Part shown: one piece after another, positions 50,093 through 59,436 of the stretch
Layout of the letters: the number at the start of each line of letters is the position of its first letter
How positions within the stretch are numbered: the stretch's first letter is position 1
Assembly: GCA_964393035.1 (NCBI GenBank)
Contig: CAYMRX010000006.1
Span: forward strand, 124,001 to 188,000
Direction of reading: 5' to 3'
DNA from: Tabrizicola_A sp964393035
GTDB lineage: Bacteria > Pseudomonadota > Alphaproteobacteria > Rhodobacterales > Rhodobacteraceae
Length of the DNA: 64,000 nucleotides
Notes under the pieces: model-generated
Seen by the model: the letters and a program-made list of their open reading frames with translations, nothing else
Told to the model about the DNA's origin: nothing
Database searches by the model: none
Position numbers and translations under genes: made by a program

Positions 50093-50737
50093 TCAGGCCG
50101 CCCAGTCGATGGGGTTTTGGCCTTGGGCCATGAGCCAGCGGTTGATGGTGCTGAAGGGGCGGGAGCCGAAAAAGCCACGATGGGCGGAGAGCGGCGAGGG
50201 GTGCGGGCTGGTGAGAAAGAGGTGGCCGTTGCGCGGCAGACCGGCGCAGAGGCTTTGTGCCGGCGCGCCCCACAGGAGGAAGGCTTTTGGCCCGTCACTG
50301 GCAAGGGCGCTGAGGATTTGGCTGATGAGCGGTTCCCAGCCCCAGCCCTTGTGACCATGGGCGGCGTTCTCGGGCACGGTAAGGACGGTGTTCAGCAAAA
50401 GGACGCCTTGGGTGGCCCAAGCGGTCAGGTCGCCATCGGCGCGGGATTGGCCGGTATCGGCGCTGAGTTCGGCGAGGATGTTTTTCAGCGAATGTTTGGG
50501 GCGCTCTCCGGGGGGGAAGGAAAAGGCAAGTCCGGTGGCGCGGCCCGGTGTAGGGTAAGGATCTTGGCCGAGGATCACGACACGGGTTTTCTCGCGCGGG
50601 GTCAGGCGCAGGGCGCGGAACGGGTCAGCGGGCTGCCATGCCGGGGCTTGGGCCAGCCGGTTGGCAAGGGTGGGCCAGCCGGATTGGAAGAAGGGCAGGG
50701 CGGCCCAGCTTGCGGGCGGGGCCGGAATTTCAGGCAT
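50093..50737 (-). CDS. ung: Uracil-DNA glycosylase
   Basis: A 214-residue UDG family 1 enzyme that removes uracil from DNA, starting base-excision repair. GQDPYP (water-activating loop) is at about 56-61, and HPSPLSAHRGFFG near residue 180 holds the DNA-entering histidine-proline-serine loop. It overlaps the 3' end of trpD by 8 bp, so it is translationally coupled to a tryptophan gene. The spacing suggests co-transcription rather than a functional link. Confidence 0.93.
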   Translation of the reverse strand: MPEIPAPPASWAALPFFQSGWPTLANRLAQAPAWQPADPFRALRLTPREKTRVVILGQDPYPTPGRATGLAFSFPPGERPKHSLKNILAELSADTGQSRADGDLTAWATQGVLLLNTVLTVPENAAHGHKGWGWEPLISQILSALASDGPKAFLLWGAPAQSLCAGLPRNGHLFLTSPHPSPLSAHRGFFGSRPFSTINRWLMAQGQNPIDWAA

Positions 50738-51743
50738 GGGTCAGGCGGGCCAGCATCTCGATCTTGGCCTTGGCGCGGCCGGAGTCGAGGCTTTCCCTTG
50801 CGATTTCAACGCCGTCTTTCAGGCTTGGCGCCCGGTCTGCCACCACCAGCGCGGCGGCGGCGTTGAGAAGGACCGCATCGCGGAAGCCGCCCTTGGCCCC
50901 GTCGAGAAGCGCGCGGAAGGCGACGGCGTTCTCAGCGGGCGTGCCGCCTTGGATCGCCTCGAACGGGTAGGCGGGAAGCCCCGCGTCTTCGGGATGCACC
51001 ATGAATTCGCGGATTTCACCAGCGCTCAACTCGCAGACCGGCGAGGGGGCGACGATGGAAAGTTCATCCGAGCCATCGCCGCCATGCACGAGCCACGCCT
51101 TTTCCGACCCCAAGGCGCGGAGCGTCTCGGCCATCGGGCGGATCAGGGCGGCGGAAAACGCGCCGGTCAACTGGCGCTTCACCCCGGCGGGGTTGGTTAG
51201 CGGGCCAAGGATGTTGAAGATGGTGCGGGTGCCCAGCTCCATCCGCACTGGGGCGACATGGCGGGTGGCGGGGTGGTGCATCGGCGCCATCATGAAGCCG
51301 ATCCCGGCCTCCGTCAGGCAACGCTCCACCACCTCGGGGCCGACCATGACGTTCAGACCCATTTCCGTCAGCGCATCCGCCGCGCCGGATTTGGACGACA
51401 GATTCCTGTTGCCATGCTTGGCAACCGGAACGCCTGTGCCTGCCACCACAAAGGCGGTGGCGGTGGAGATGTTCAGCGTGCCCTTGCCGTCGCCGCCGGT
51501 GCCGACGATGTCGATGGCCCCTTTCGGCGCGCGGACCGGGTTGCATTTGGCCCGCATCACCGAGGCGGCGGCGGCATATTCATCGACCGTCTCGCCGCGC
51601 ACGCGCAGCGCCATCAGGAACCCGCCCATCTGCGCAGGCGTCGCCGCACCTTCGAACAGGGAGCTAAAGGCGGCCTCCGCTTCGGCGCGGGTCAGGGGGC
51701 GGGTGGCGGCAATGCCGATCAGGGGTTTGAGAACATCGCTCAT
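50730..51743 (-). CDS. trpD: Anthranilate phosphoribosyltransferase
   Basis: A 337-residue enzyme that joins anthranilate to PRPP in the second step of tryptophan synthesis. The family block GTGGDGKGTLNISTATAFVVAG is at residues 80-101, followed by KHGNRNLSSKSGAADALTEMG and the later HGGDGSDELS. The start overlaps trpG by four bases (ATGA), and the stop overlaps ung. Confidence 0.96.
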   Translation of the reverse strand: MSDVLKPLIGIAATRPLTRAEAEAAFSSLFEGAATPAQMGGFLMALRVRGETVDEYAAAASVMRAKCNPVRAPKGAIDIVGTGGDGKGTLNISTATAFVVAGTGVPVAKHGNRNLSSKSGAADALTEMGLNVMVGPEVVERCLTEAGIGFMMAPMHHPATRHVAPVRMELGTRTIFNILGPLTNPAGVKRQLTGAFSAALIRPMAETLRALGSEKAWLVHGGDGSDELSIVAPSPVCELSAGEIREFMVHPEDAGLPAYPFEAIQGGTPAENAVAFRALLDGAKGGFRDAVLLNAAAALVVADRAPSLKDGVEIARESLDSGRAKAKIEMLARLTHA

Positions 51744-52327
51744 GCCGCGACGCGCGCCTTTGCCGCATCGAGGAAGTTTTTCAAAAGCTGATGGCCGTGT
51801 TCCGAGGCAATGGATTCAGGGTGAAACTGCACGCCCTCGATCAGTTTTTCGCGGTGCCGCAGCCCCATGATGGTGCCATCCTCCAGCCATGCGGTCACCT
51901 CAAGGCAGTCGGGCAGCGTCGCACGGTCCACAACCAGCGAATGATAGCGGGTGGCCAGAAAGGGGGAGGGCAGGCCGCGGAACATGCCTTTGCCGTCGTG
52001 ATGCATCGCGCCCATCTTGCCATGCACGATTTCATGGCAGCGGATCACATCGCCGCCAAAGGCCTCGCCAATGGTCTGGTGGCCAAGGCAGACGCCCAGA
52101 AGCGGCACATCGGCGGCAGCGGCGGCCTTGGTCAAAGGAATGCAAATGCCCGCCTGCGCAGGGTCGCAGGGGCCGGGGGACAGCACGATCAGCTCGGGCC
52201 GAAGCGCCAGCGCGTCCTGAACGCTCATCGCGTCATTGCGCACGACCGTGACATCGGCCCCCAACTCGCCCAGATAATGCACGAGGTTGTAGGTAAAGCT
52301 GTCGTAGTTGTCGATCAAAAGCAGCAT
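51740..52327 (-). CDS. trpG: Anthranilate synthase component II (glutamine amidotransferase)
   Basis: A 195-residue class I glutaminase that feeds ammonia to TrpE for anthranilate. The nucleophile cysteine is in GVCLGHQTI (about residue 80), and the H-P-E pair is in FHPESIAS. It opens the trpG-trpD-ung string. trpE is separated from it by a rightward gene, so the two subunits of one enzyme are encoded about 1.8 kb apart. Confidence 0.95.
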   Translation of the reverse strand: MLLLIDNYDSFTYNLVHYLGELGADVTVVRNDAMSVQDALALRPELIVLSPGPCDPAQAGICIPLTKAAAAADVPLLGVCLGHQTIGEAFGGDVIRCHEIVHGKMGAMHHDGKGMFRGLPSPFLATRYHSLVVDRATLPDCLEVTAWLEDGTIMGLRHREKLIEGVQFHPESIASEHGHQLLKNFLDAAKARVAA

Positions 52328-52438
52328 CTTGCTTGGCCTTGGCGGAAAGGGGATAAAGGGGGCGCGCAGTCGGGCTATAGATGGTCAGAGCGGGCAAGGG
52401 GCGTCAAGGCCCAAAGCCAAGACGTGTGGAGGCAAAGC

Positions 52439-53935
52439 GTGGTGCGGAATTTTGTGACGGGGGTGGTTCTGGGCGGCGTTGTTGCAGCCGGAGGTCTGGT
52501 GGTGGCCAGCCAGATTGCCCCGATCAAGGTGAAGCCCAAGGCGGATCTGGCCGCGACCGAGCAGCCTGCGATCACCGAGGAAAAGCCTAAGACGACGCCT
52601 GTTGAGGCCGCAAGCCCTGTGGTGAAGCCGTCAGAAGCACACCCGGAAATTGCCGATCCTGCCCCCTTGGCAAAGACACCTGCGGAAACTGATGAACCGC
52701 TGTTGAAGCCCTTGACCAACAGCGACGCGCCGCCGCCTGCCTTGGTGGTGCCGGATCTGAGCTTGCCCTCGGCCCCCGGCAGCTTGCCTGACATCGAGAC
52801 GGCCCCCCCTCCCGCTGCCGCCGAGAAAGCTGCCGCTGCTGAAACGGTGGTGCCTGAAACGGTGGTGCCTGAGACGCAACCGGCGGCCACGACCCCCGAC
52901 ACTGAAGCCGCCGGCACTGAAGCCCCTGACGCTGAAACCCCTGTGACCGAAACCCCTGTGACCGAAACCCCAGTGACTGAGGCCCCCGTCGCTACGGCCG
53001 ATCCGGCGCCGGACGCGACCGCAGAGGTGGCACCTGACAGCGTTGACGAAACGCCCCCCGACGTTTCTCGCGAAACCTCCTCCGAAACCGCACTGACCCC
53101 GCGCCGGATTGTTCCGGATGCCGAGCGGACGGAAAACACCGTCGATGGCGTGACGACCGGGCGCCTGCCCGCGATCGAAGCCGCGCCCGAAGATGGCGTG
53201 GTGACGGATGTGACCGAGGATACCCCCATTCTGGCGCCCGAGACGGCTCCCGTGGTCGACCTGCCGCCGCTGCGCCGCTATGCGCAAGCCTTTGAGAACC
53301 CGCAGGCCAAGCCGCTCTTTGCCGTGCTTTTGGTGGACAATGGCGCGCCGGATGTCCCGCGCGATGCGCTGGCTGCGCTGCCGTTTCCGGTCACCTTCGT
53401 CCTTGATCCCTTGGCCGATGGCGCGGCCGAGGCCGCGGCGGTCTACCGCAAGGCGGGCCAAGAAGTGGTGATGCTGGCGACCGGCATCCCGGATGGGGCA
53501 ACGCCGGGGGATCTCGAACAAAGCTTTGCCGGAATGGCGGCCGGGCTTGAGGAAAGCGTGGCGCTGATGGAGACCGCCAAGCCGACCTTTCAGGACGATG
53601 GCAAGCTGTCGGCCGAGGTGGTGACGCTCTTGGCCGATCAGGGGCGGGGGCTCATTACCTTTGACCGGGGGCTTAATGCCGCCGATCAGGTGGCGCGCCG
53701 CGAGGGTCTGCCAACCGCCACCATCTACCGCAGCCTTGATGACGAAGGCGAGGAGGCCCCGCTGATCCGTCGCTATCTGGACCGGGCAGCCTTCAAGGCG
53801 GCGCAAGAAGGGCAGGTGGCGGTGATCGGCTCCACCCGGGCCGATACCATCACGGCGCTGATGGAATGGACCGTCGAAGGGCGTGCGGCATCGGTGGTCT
53901 TGGCCCCGATCTCTGCCTTGATGCAGGGCGAATAA
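52439..53935 (+). CDS. Divergent polysaccharide deacetylase family protein (YibQ-like) with long P/T/E-rich linker
   Basis: A 498-residue envelope protein. One N-terminal membrane helix (FVTGVVLGGVVAAGGLVVA) is followed by a low-complexity Pro/Thr/Glu/Ala stretch of about 230 residues with near-exact repeats (PVTET and VVPET units), then a C-terminal deacetylase-like domain (LFAVLLVDNGAP, PFPVTFVLDPL, VVMLATGIPDGA, GLITFDRGLNAAD). The family is related to polysaccharide deacetylases, with unproven activity. GTG at 52439 has GGAGG seven bases upstream. It lies between the two halves of the tryptophan genes on the opposite strand. Confidence 0.8.
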   Translation: MVRNFVTGVVLGGVVAAGGLVVASQIAPIKVKPKADLAATEQPAITEEKPKTTPVEAASPVVKPSEAHPEIADPAPLAKTPAETDEPLLKPLTNSDAPPPALVVPDLSLPSAPGSLPDIETAPPPAAAEKAAAAETVVPETVVPETQPAATTPDTEAAGTEAPDAETPVTETPVTETPVTEAPVATADPAPDATAEVAPDSVDETPPDVSRETSSETALTPRRIVPDAERTENTVDGVTTGRLPAIEAAPEDGVVTDVTEDTPILAPETAPVVDLPPLRRYAQAFENPQAKPLFAVLLVDNGAPDVPRDALAALPFPVTFVLDPLADGAAEAAAVYRKAGQEVVMLATGIPDGATPGDLEQSFAGMAAGLEESVALMETAKPTFQDDGKLSAEVVTLLADQGRGLITFDRGLNAADQVARREGLPTATIYRSLDDEGEEAPLIRRYLDRAAFKAAQEGQVAVIGSTRADTITALMEWTVEGRAASVVLAPISALMQGE

Positions 53936-53959
53936 GACCCCTCGCGGGCGTCGAAAGAT

Positions 53960-54103
53960 GGGGGCGCTTCGCCCCCCACGCGGCTTTGCAGGCAAAGCCG
54001 CTTCCCCCCGAGAGTATTTAAAAAGGCGCAAGACAAAGAGAGGCCGCTTTGCATTTGCGCCTGTGAAAATACTCCGCGGGGTTTGGGGGCGCGCAGCCCC
54101 CAA
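53960..54103. repeat. Dispersed intergenic element, inverted pair (copy h)
   Basis: AGTATTTAAAAAGGCGCAA (54013-54031) faces TTGCGCCTGTGAAAATACT (54055-54073). Each is flanked by its own G/C hairpin: GGGGGCGcttcGCCCCCC (about 53960) and TTGGGGGCgcgcaGCCCCCAA (about 54084-54103). The pair fills the gap between the convergent YibQ-like gene and trpE. Confidence 0.85.
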
Positions 54104-54157
54104 GGTCAAAGCCGGTATATCCCGATCAGGACAAGGTACTGCCCGCGGCGGGGCGGC

Positions 54158-55666
54158 TCAGCCGTTGCCGCGCCGGGTGAAAAGCCCTGCGTCTTCGGCC
54201 GCCCGGCGCAGCGCGCGGGATTTGTTGACGGTTTCCATATATTCCGCCTCGGGGTCGCTGTCATAGACCACGCCACCACCGGCCTGAATATACAGGGTTT
54301 CATCCTTCAACACGGCGGTGCGCAGCGCGATGCAGAAGTCCATCTCGCCATTGCAGGCGAAATAGCCGACACCGCCACCATAGACGCCGCGCTTTTCGGG
54401 CTCCAACTCGTCGATGATCTCCATCGCGCGGACTTTGGGCGCGCCCGAAACCGTACCGGCGGGCAGGCCGGCGAGAAGCGCCGACAGCGCGTCCTGCCCG
54501 TCAGCAATTTCACCCACGACGTTCGAGACGATGTGCATCACGTGGCTGTAGCGTTCGATGATGAATTTCTCGGTCGGGCGCACGGTGCCAAGTTTGGCCA
54601 CGCGGCCCACATCGTTGCGGCCAAGATCCAAGAGCATCAGATGTTCTGCCAGTTCCTTCTGGTCGGCCAGAAGATCGGCCTCCAGCGCCTTGTCCTCCTC
54701 GGGGGTCGCGCCGCGTTTGCGGGTGCCTGCAATCGGGCGCACGGTGACCTCGCCCTCGCGCAGGCGCACAAGGATTTCCGGGGAGGCGCCCACCACCTGA
54801 AAGCCGCCGAAGTTGAAGAAGAACATGAAGGGAGAGGGGTTCGTGCGGCGCAAGCTGCGGTAAAGCGCGAAGGGCGGCAGTTCGAAGCGTTGGCGCCAGC
54901 GTTGCGAGGGCACCACCTGAAAGATGTCGCCGGCGCGGATGTATTCCTTGGCCTTTTCCACCGCGGCAAGATAGCCCGCATGGCTGAAGTTCGACTGCAT
55001 CTCGCCGACCTCGGCCGTCTCTCCCAAGTCTCGCTGGGCGGCGGGGGCGCGGTCAAGATCGCGTAAAGAATCCATCACCCGCTCGGCGGCTTGGGCATAG
55101 GCGGCGCGGGCCGACAGGCCCTGTCCGGTCCAGGCCGGGGCGACCAGCGTCACCTCGCCCTTGACCCCATCCAGCACCGCCACGACCGAGGGGCGCATCA
55201 GCACCGCATCCGGCAGGCCCAAGGGATCGGGGTTCACATCGGGCAGGTGTTCCACCAGCCGGATCATGTCATAGCCGAGATAGCCAAACAGCCCCGCCGA
55301 CACCGCAGGCAGGTCTTCGGGCAGGTCGATCTGACATTCGGCCAGAAGGGCGCGCAAACTCTCCAGGGGGTGGCCCGGCAGGTCGGCAAAGGCCGTCTTG
55401 TCAAACCGCGCCTCGCGGTTGATGCGGCTTTGCTCGCCCCGGCACTCCCAGATCAGATCGGGTTTCATCCCGACGATGGAGTAGCGCCCGCGCACCTCGC
55501 CCCCGGTCACCGATTCCAGCATGAACGTGTCTGGCCGCGCCTCGGCCAGTTTCAGCATCAGGCTGACGGGGGTGTCCAGATCGGCGGCAAGCCGGGCATA
55601 GACCACCTGATTGCGGCCTTGGGTCCAGGCCTGTTCAAAGGCCTCGTAAGAAGGTTCCAGACGCAT
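54158..55666 (-). CDS. trpE: Anthranilate synthase component I
   Basis: A 502-residue chorismate-using enzyme that makes anthranilate with TrpG. The C-terminal chorismate-binding domain shows PSQRWRQRFE, IAGTRKRGATPEEDKALEADLLADQKELAEHLMLLDLGRNDVGRV, VVGEIADGQDALSALLAGLPAGTVSGAPKVRAM, and AGGGVVYDSDPEAEYMET; the N-terminal part holds the tryptophan feedback site. It begins six bases after the stop of the PpiD-type gene, so it is expressed from that gene's promoter or one inside it. Confidence 0.96.
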   Translation of the reverse strand: MRLEPSYEAFEQAWTQGRNQVVYARLAADLDTPVSLMLKLAEARPDTFMLESVTGGEVRGRYSIVGMKPDLIWECRGEQSRINREARFDKTAFADLPGHPLESLRALLAECQIDLPEDLPAVSAGLFGYLGYDMIRLVEHLPDVNPDPLGLPDAVLMRPSVVAVLDGVKGEVTLVAPAWTGQGLSARAAYAQAAERVMDSLRDLDRAPAAQRDLGETAEVGEMQSNFSHAGYLAAVEKAKEYIRAGDIFQVVPSQRWRQRFELPPFALYRSLRRTNPSPFMFFFNFGGFQVVGASPEILVRLREGEVTVRPIAGTRKRGATPEEDKALEADLLADQKELAEHLMLLDLGRNDVGRVAKLGTVRPTEKFIIERYSHVMHIVSNVVGEIADGQDALSALLAGLPAGTVSGAPKVRAMEIIDELEPEKRGVYGGGVGYFACNGEMDFCIALRTAVLKDETLYIQAGGGVVYDSDPEAEYMETVNKSRALRRAAEDAGLFTRRGNG

Positions 55667-55672
55667 GGGGGC

Positions 55673-57556
55673 TCAGTTCCCAAGCTGGGTGTTGACGGCG
55701 TCGATCATCGGTTGATCCAGCGTGATGCCAGCCTGTTGCGACACGGCCCCGGTGAACAGCACAGAAAGATCCGAGGCGATGTCGCCTTCGGCACTCTCGG
55801 CAATGGCTTCGCGCAGCGCCTTGCCGTCTTCGCTGGCCGCATCGGCAGGCACGATGCTGTCAAGGCGCACCAGCGCCACAAAGTCACCGTCCTCGACCAG
55901 CCGCACCTCGCCTTGTGCCATGTCAAAGGCGGCTGCCAGCAGGGTGGGCGGCGCGGCATCGAGCGTCGCCTGCCGGTCTTTCGGCTCAACCGAGATCACC
56001 GCGCCCTGGCTTTCCAGCGTGGCCCCGGCATCAACCGCGGCCTTTACGGTGGTGGCCTTGGCCGCGAGGGCCTTGGTCAAAGCGGCGGCGCGGGTTTCTT
56101 CGGTCACGCGGTCGATGACCTTGTCGAGTGCCACCGGGGTGGGAGGCACGGTTTCCAGCATTTGCATCGCCACCAGACCGCCATCGTCGAGCAAGGTGGC
56201 CTCGGCAAAATCGCCTTCCTTGATCGCGTCCGCGGCCTTGCGGAAGGCGGCGTAGCTCGCGATCGCATCATTGTCGGCGGCCCCGGCGGCATAGTCGGTG
56301 GTGCCAAGCTCCATGCCGAATTCCTTGGACAGCTCGTCCAGCGTGGCGCCGCCCGCCAGAAGATCGTCGATGGCTTCCACCTTTTCAGCAATCGCCTTGG
56401 CGGCGGCGGCTGTTTGCAGGGTTTTCAAAAGGTCGGGCTTGGCTTCGTCATAGGTGGTTTCCTGTGCCGCCATCACCGCATTCATCCGGTAAAGCGCGGG
56501 GCCAAGCGACGAGGGCAGCGGGCCGACCACACCGGGGGTTTGCTGGGCAAAAACGGCGTCACCGGCCTCGGCGAGTTCCGCCTTGGTCACATCGCCCATA
56601 TCGACATCATCGAGCGTGAGGCCACGTTCCTTGACCAGATCCTCAAAGGTTGCGCCCTTGTCCAGCCGGGCCTTGGCCTCGGCGGCGGCGGCGTCATCGG
56701 CGAAGGCCAGCCGTTCGACCAACCGCTTTTCGGGAATGACAAATTCGTCGCGACGGGCGTCATAGGCGGCTTGTACCTCGGCCTCGGGCACGTCCATCGT
56801 GGCGCCCAGCGTTTCGGGCAGAAGGGCTGCGTATTGGAGACGCTTGGCCTCGGGGCGGGTGTAGGCCGCGATGTTGGCGTCGTAATGGGCCTTGATCTCG
56901 GCCTCGGTCGGGGCGGGCAGGGGGGCGTCAAGCGCGGCCTCGTCCAGCACCAGCATCGTCAGCCCGCGCTTTTCACCGGCCCAGGCAAAGACCGTGTCGG
57001 TCAGGGCCGCTGGGGCGACCACGCCGCCCGCCACGGCGCCCGTCAACAACGAGCGTGCCACGTCGCGGCGGATCCCGGTCTCAAAGTCGGCCTCATTGGT
57101 GTTGTTCTGCTTCAGCGTATCGCCATAGGCGGTGCGGTCAAAGCTGCCGTCCAAGCCGCGGAAGGCGGCGATCTTGCCGAGTTCCGCCGCAACCGCCGCA
57201 TCGCCGACCGACAGGCCGATCTTGGCCGCCTCATTGTCAAGGGCGGCGCGGTTCACCAGCCCGGCCAGCGCCTGCCTGTCGATGCCCATGGCGCGGGCGT
57301 CGGCCATCGACACCGCGGTGCCGAATTGCTGCGACAGGGCGCGGACCTGATTTTGCACTTCGCGGGCATAGTCATTGGCGGTGATTTCAGTCTCGCCCAC
57401 CTGACCAATCGCATTGTCGCCGCCGCCGAAATTTTCCACCCCAAAGCCACCAAGACCGGCGACCAGCATAGCCATGAGAACCCAAGCCATGACGCCCGCA
57501 CCGCGTTTCTTCTTGCGGGGGGCTTCTTCGTCGGTGTGGTGCGGAGCTTTGGACAT
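55673..57556 (-). CDS. SurA/PpiD-type peptidyl-prolyl isomerase
   Basis: A 627-residue periplasmic foldase. One N-terminal membrane helix (GVMAWVLMAMLVAGLGGFGV) follows a charged KKKRG start, then a SurA-N-like chaperone segment (about residues 35-180), parvulin-type rotamase blocks (GATFEDLVKERGLT..., VGPLPSSLGPALYRMNAVM), and an alanine-rich helical tail. The layout is that of PpiD in the inner membrane. It is directly upstream of trpE, the only sign of co-expression. Confidence 0.87.
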   Translation of the reverse strand: MSKAPHHTDEEAPRKKKRGAGVMAWVLMAMLVAGLGGFGVENFGGGDNAIGQVGETEITANDYAREVQNQVRALSQQFGTAVSMADARAMGIDRQALAGLVNRAALDNEAAKIGLSVGDAAVAAELGKIAAFRGLDGSFDRTAYGDTLKQNNTNEADFETGIRRDVARSLLTGAVAGGVVAPAALTDTVFAWAGEKRGLTMLVLDEAALDAPLPAPTEAEIKAHYDANIAAYTRPEAKRLQYAALLPETLGATMDVPEAEVQAAYDARRDEFVIPEKRLVERLAFADDAAAAEAKARLDKGATFEDLVKERGLTLDDVDMGDVTKAELAEAGDAVFAQQTPGVVGPLPSSLGPALYRMNAVMAAQETTYDEAKPDLLKTLQTAAAAKAIAEKVEAIDDLLAGGATLDELSKEFGMELGTTDYAAGAADNDAIASYAAFRKAADAIKEGDFAEATLLDDGGLVAMQMLETVPPTPVALDKVIDRVTEETRAAALTKALAAKATTVKAAVDAGATLESQGAVISVEPKDRQATLDAAPPTLLAAAFDMAQGEVRLVEDGDFVALVRLDSIVPADAASEDGKALREAIAESAEGDIASDLSVLFTGAVSQQAGITLDQPMIDAVNTQLGN

Positions 57557-57629
57557 CGGCAGGGTTTCCCTGTTGGGGCGTTGCTGCTGGCCTGTCTATG
57601 CGCTCAGGCCAGAGGGGGCAAGATGGGCC

Positions 57630-58808
57630 TCAGGCCCGCCAAGCCGCCAGACGCTTGAACATTTCGTTAATGCCCGCCGCATCCACATTGGCGAAAGCAA
57701 TGCGGATCTGGCGCTTTCCGGTCTCGGACCCTTCGGGCTGGAACATGGTGCCGGGCAGCATCAACAGGCCCGCCTCGGCCACCAGCCGCTTGCACAGCGC
57801 ATCCGATGCGATGGGGAAAGGGTGTTCGACATAGGCGAAATAGGCGCCACAGCCCAAAAGCTTCCAGTCCGGCAGGGCCGAAAACCCGCCCACCAAGGCC
57901 GCGCGGCGTGCAAGGATTTCGGCGCGCTCGCCCGCGACCCATTGCGCAAGGTTCTGCATGCCCCACAGGGCGCCGATCTGGCCAAGCTGGCTGGGGCAGA
58001 TGGCGACGGTATCCAGAAATTTCTCGATTTCCGCCAGCCGGTCAGCGCCGGCAACCACCGCGCCCACCCGGTGCCCGGTCAGCCGGTAGGTTTTTGAAAA
58101 CGAGTAAAGATGGATGAAGTCGCGCGCCCAGTCGGGATCGGTGAACAGATCATGCGGGCGGCCGGAGCGGCTGTCAAAATCGCGGTAGGTTTCATCGACG
58201 ATCAGCGCCAGCCCATGCGCGCGGGCAAGGGCGTGGAAGGCGGTCAGCGTCTCGGCGGGGTATTCGCTGCCGCCGGGGTTGTTGGGGCTGACCAGAATGA
58301 TGGCGCGGGTGCGGTCGGTGATAAGCTTTGCCGCCTCTGCCGCCACCGGAATCAACCCTTCGCCTGCGGGCAGCGGCACGGTTTTGACGCCTTGCATGTC
58401 CAGCCACATCTTATGGTTGAAATACCACGGCGTCGGCAAGATCACCTCATCGCCCGCGCCGGCAAGCGTGGACATCACCGCGCAGAAGGCCTGATTGCAG
58501 CCTTGGGTGATGGCCACCTGTTCGGAAGCGATCTGGCCGCCGTAGGCCGCCGACCACTGGCTGGCAATCTCGGCACGGAGCGCGGGCAGGCCCAGAACGG
58601 GGCCGTAAAGATGGGCGTCGGGGTTGTTCAGCGCGGCCTCGGCCAATGCCCGGCGCAAGCCTTCGGGCGGGCTGTCGACAGGGGCGGCTTGGCTGACGTT
58701 GATAAGCGGGCGCTCGGGCAGGAAGCTGACCCCCTGCAACCAGCGCCGCGCCTCCATCACCGGGGGGGCAAAGGTGGCGGCCATGGCGGGGTTCAGGGGG
58801 TGGGTCAT
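57630..58808 (-). CDS. Class I/II PLP aminotransferase
   Basis: A 392-residue fold type I enzyme. The PLP lysine is in LYSFSKTYRLTGHRVG, D in LIVDETYRDF, and N in SPNNPGGSEYP. It resembles aspartate/aromatic-type or 'pyridoxal phosphate-dependent' aminotransferases of Rhodobacteraceae, with no pathway partner nearby to name its substrate. It ends about 70 bp upstream of the PpiD gene start, on the same strand. Confidence 0.85.
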   Translation of the reverse strand: MTHPLNPAMAATFAPPVMEARRWLQGVSFLPERPLINVSQAAPVDSPPEGLRRALAEAALNNPDAHLYGPVLGLPALRAEIASQWSAAYGGQIASEQVAITQGCNQAFCAVMSTLAGAGDEVILPTPWYFNHKMWLDMQGVKTVPLPAGEGLIPVAAEAAKLITDRTRAIILVSPNNPGGSEYPAETLTAFHALARAHGLALIVDETYRDFDSRSGRPHDLFTDPDWARDFIHLYSFSKTYRLTGHRVGAVVAGADRLAEIEKFLDTVAICPSQLGQIGALWGMQNLAQWVAGERAEILARRAALVGGFSALPDWKLLGCGAYFAYVEHPFPIASDALCKRLVAEAGLLMLPGTMFQPEGSETGKRQIRIAFANVDAAGINEMFKRLAAWRA

Positions 58809-58888
58809 GCTTTATCCAATGCTCATCGTTGGCTTCGCCACGTTTCGCGCCTCGACGAAAAGCCGAAGGCGCCCGAGGAGAGGTGCGG

Positions 58889-59410
58889 TCAGTCCTTGCC
58901 GCGGAAGGGCTGGACGTATTGCAGCGCCATATCCCACGGAAAGAAGATCCAGGTGTCCTGGCTCACTTCGGTGATATAGCTGTCCACCATCGGCTTGCCC
59001 GAAGGCTTGGCGTAAACCGTGGCGAAATGCGCCTTGGGATAAAGGCTGCGCACCAGTTCCAGCGTCTTGCCGCTGTCCACCAGATCATCGACGATCAAAA
59101 TGCCGGTGCCATCGCCCATCAGATCCTCTTGCGGGCTTTTGGTGACTTTTGCGGTTTGCCGCTGATCGGCCGCACCTCCACCCGCGTGATAGGACATGAC
59201 CGAAATCGTATCGACGACGCGGATGTCCAATTCGCGGGAGACGATCATCGCCGGCACCAGCCCGCCACGGGTAATCCCGACGACGGCTTTCCACGCCCCG
59301 CCTTCGCCCGGTCCCTTGCCGTCCAGCCGCCAGGCCAGCGCGCGGGCATCCCGGTGGATCTGGTCCCAAGAGACATGGAACCCTTTTTCATGCGGCAAAC
59401 GGTCGGTCAT
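58889..59410 (-). CDS. gpt: Xanthine-guanine phosphoribosyltransferase
   Basis: A 173-residue purine salvage enzyme that joins xanthine or guanine to PRPP. The PRPP motif is GILIVDDLVDSGKTLE near residue 100, and WKAVVGITRGGLVPAMIVSREL is the N-terminal core. Length is close to 150-180 for the family. The start lies 26 bases from the LysE stop upstream, suggesting a fabI-lysE-gpt transcript. Confidence 0.92.
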   Translation of the reverse strand: MTDRLPHEKGFHVSWDQIHRDARALAWRLDGKGPGEGGAWKAVVGITRGGLVPAMIVSRELDIRVVDTISVMSYHAGGGAADQRQTAKVTKSPQEDLMGDGTGILIVDDLVDSGKTLELVRSLYPKAHFATVYAKPSGKPMVDSYITEVSQDTWIFFPWDMALQYVQPFRGKD

Positions 59411-59436
59411 TCTGCTCCCCTTCCTGGTCTTGGCCC

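Noticed and set aside
52900..53000. Repeat tract as a CRISPR array
   Set aside because: The repeats are contiguous 15-18 base coding units without spacers, inside an open reading frame.
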